A stretch of 5,955 nt of DNA from Clostridiales bacterium (GTDB taxonomy: Bacteria > Bacillota > Clostridia > Christensenellales > CAG-917): NCBI GenBank assembly GCA_014799525.1, contig JAAVHW010000082.1, positions 1 to 5,955 of the forward strand. The letters run 5' to 3'. The notes under the pieces were generated by a model, which made no database searches, had not been told where the DNA came from, and saw nothing but the letters and a program-made list of their open reading frames with translations. Below, piece by piece: positions 5,559-5,955 of this stretch; within the stretch, counting starts at the first letter, position 1, and every line of letters begins with the position of its first letter. A program made the position numbers and the translations under genes.

Positions 5559-5771
5559 ATGATTACGTTAAATAAAATTCAATCAAGACTTATTGAAGCT
5601 ATAAAACAAAGCGGTATGTCACAAACTGAGATAGCCAAACAGCTTGGCGTATCCCAGTCTTGCATAGCACACTATATAAAATGTGATATTGTCCCCTCTA
5701 TTGACACGTTTGCAAATCTATGCAAAGTTCTTGACTTAGACCCTGCATATATTTTGTGTCTGCAAGATTGA
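5559..5771 (+). CDS. Small Xre-family HTH transcriptional regulator
   Basis: This 70-residue protein is a single Cro/CI-type helix-turn-helix domain with no added effector domain. Residues 20-42 show the classic pattern MSQTEIAKQLGVSQ followed by SCIAHYIKC: helix 2 is at about 23-30 and the recognition helix at about 32-41. It is followed by the usual PSIDTFANLCKVLDLDPAYIL tail that packs the fold. Such proteins bind palindromes as dimers. ATG at 5559 is preferred to an in-frame TTG at 5553 because GGAG (5547-5550) lies 8 bases before it. The gene is AT-rich, divergent from the lipoprotein gene, and the region between contains matching palindromes, so it probably represses both itself and its neighbour. 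It could also be a remnant regulator of a mobile element. No terminator with a T-run is visible downstream on this strand. Confidence 0.88.
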   Translation: MITLNKIQSRLIEAIKQSGMSQTEIAKQLGVSQSCIAHYIKCDIVPSIDTFANLCKVLDLDPAYILCLQD

Positions 5772-5809
5772 TTTGTTTATTTTCATAATCGTTGAATTAA
5801 AGCACAAAG

Positions 5810-5852
5810 TGTGACGATTGGCGCAACAAAAAAAACGCGCCATAGGCGCGCA
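5810..5852. repeat. Dispersed intergenic repeat, copy 2
   Basis: This 43-base sequence is the partner of 4764-4804 in the same orientation. The two copies bracket the lipoprotein-HTH module. This copy has a perfect GC palindrome and two more A in the A-run. Similarity appears to fade quickly beyond the listed ends, although both copies continue into AT-rich sequence with a TAAT-containing stretch on their left. Confidence 0.65.
5828..5850 (-). terminator. Rho-independent terminator for a minus-strand gene right of the window
   Basis: On the minus strand CGCGCC (5850-5845), a three-base loop and GGCGCG (5841-5836) are followed by eight T (5835-5828), a textbook intrinsic terminator. It points leftward, so it should end a transcript entering from beyond the right edge. 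It forms part of dispersed repeat copy 2. Confidence 0.8.
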
Positions 5853-5856
5853 CCAA

Positions 5857-5926
5857 GCAAATGATTTTGCGAAACATTGCTGTTGTTTACAATGTCTATT
5901 TGAGTTGATAGCAACAAATCATTTGC
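5857..5926. repeat. 11-bp inverted repeat at the right edge
   Basis: GCAAATGATTT (5857-5867) and AAATCATTTGC (5916-5926) are perfect complements separated by 48 bases. The interior can add a further short pairing (TTGCT with AGCAA), or instead a small local hairpin ACATTG/CAATGT. No coding sequence can be supported at 5853-5955; minus-strand frames close within 40-60 bases of the edge. It may be a structured 3' end of an incoming minus-strand transcript. Confidence 0.5.
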
Positions 5927-5955
5927 GCGGTAGTAGATATAAAATCAAGCCGTCA

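Noticed and set aside
4764..5852. Integron-like cassettes with the two repeats as attC sites
   Set aside because: The repeats lack convincing paired RYYYAAC/GTTRRRY core sites, and one copy works as a simple terminator; no integrase is seen.
5900..5955. 3' end of a minus-strand gene entering from the right
   Set aside because: Frames closing near 5922 and 5897 give only 11-18 residues with no recognisable motif, too little to call, although the terminator at 5828-5850 implies some transcript from that side.

Overview
The window looks like chromosomal DNA of a mid-GC Firmicute, probably an uncultured Clostridia-type anaerobe. This rests on gene content (WhiA plus the uvrC-murB-PHP gene order typical of Firmicutes), purine-rich AGGAG ribosome sites on several genes, and sigma-A-like TTGACA/TATAAT promoters. 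No 16S or other taxonomic marker is present, so the placement is inference.

Left and centre (1-4711): a housekeeping block read entirely on the minus strand, in transcription order uvrC (nucleotide excision repair), murB (peptidoglycan precursor synthesis), a PHP-family metal-dependent phosphoesterase, and whiA (DNA-binding regulator linked to division and sporulation, cut by the left window edge). In most Firmicutes this cluster reads uvrC-murB-PHP-rapZ-yvcK-whiA. Here the PHP gene and whiA overlap by 14 bases, so rapZ and yvcK are absent from this place. uvrC has an almost ideal promoter ending six bases before its ATG and no Shine-Dalgarno, which predicts a leaderless mRNA; murB has its own promoter and also lacks a Shine-Dalgarno. 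Two repeat structures stand out in the block. MurB carries an N-terminal Cys/Gly-rich extension built of degenerate 8-codon repeats. The translation start of the PHP gene is tandemly duplicated (43-bp unit), giving a 12-codon minicistron whose stop codon overlaps the ribosome site of the real gene.

Right (4764-5852): an AT-rich two-gene module of different character. A secreted lipoprotein of unknown function (minus strand) is divergent from a 70-residue Xre-type HTH regulator (plus strand). The 107-bp region between them holds a strong promoter for the lipoprotein gene, with a perfect palindrome inside its spacer, and two further copies of the ATGATTA half-site, one of them covering the regulator's start codon. 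This suggests an autoregulated regulator that also controls the lipoprotein gene. The module is bounded by two imperfect direct copies of a ~41-bp intergenic sequence, one of which is a clear terminator.

Right edge (5853-5955): no gene that can be supported, only an 11-bp inverted repeat. No RNA gene, CRISPR array or insertion sequence was recognised. No gene-free stretch exceeds 300 bases.
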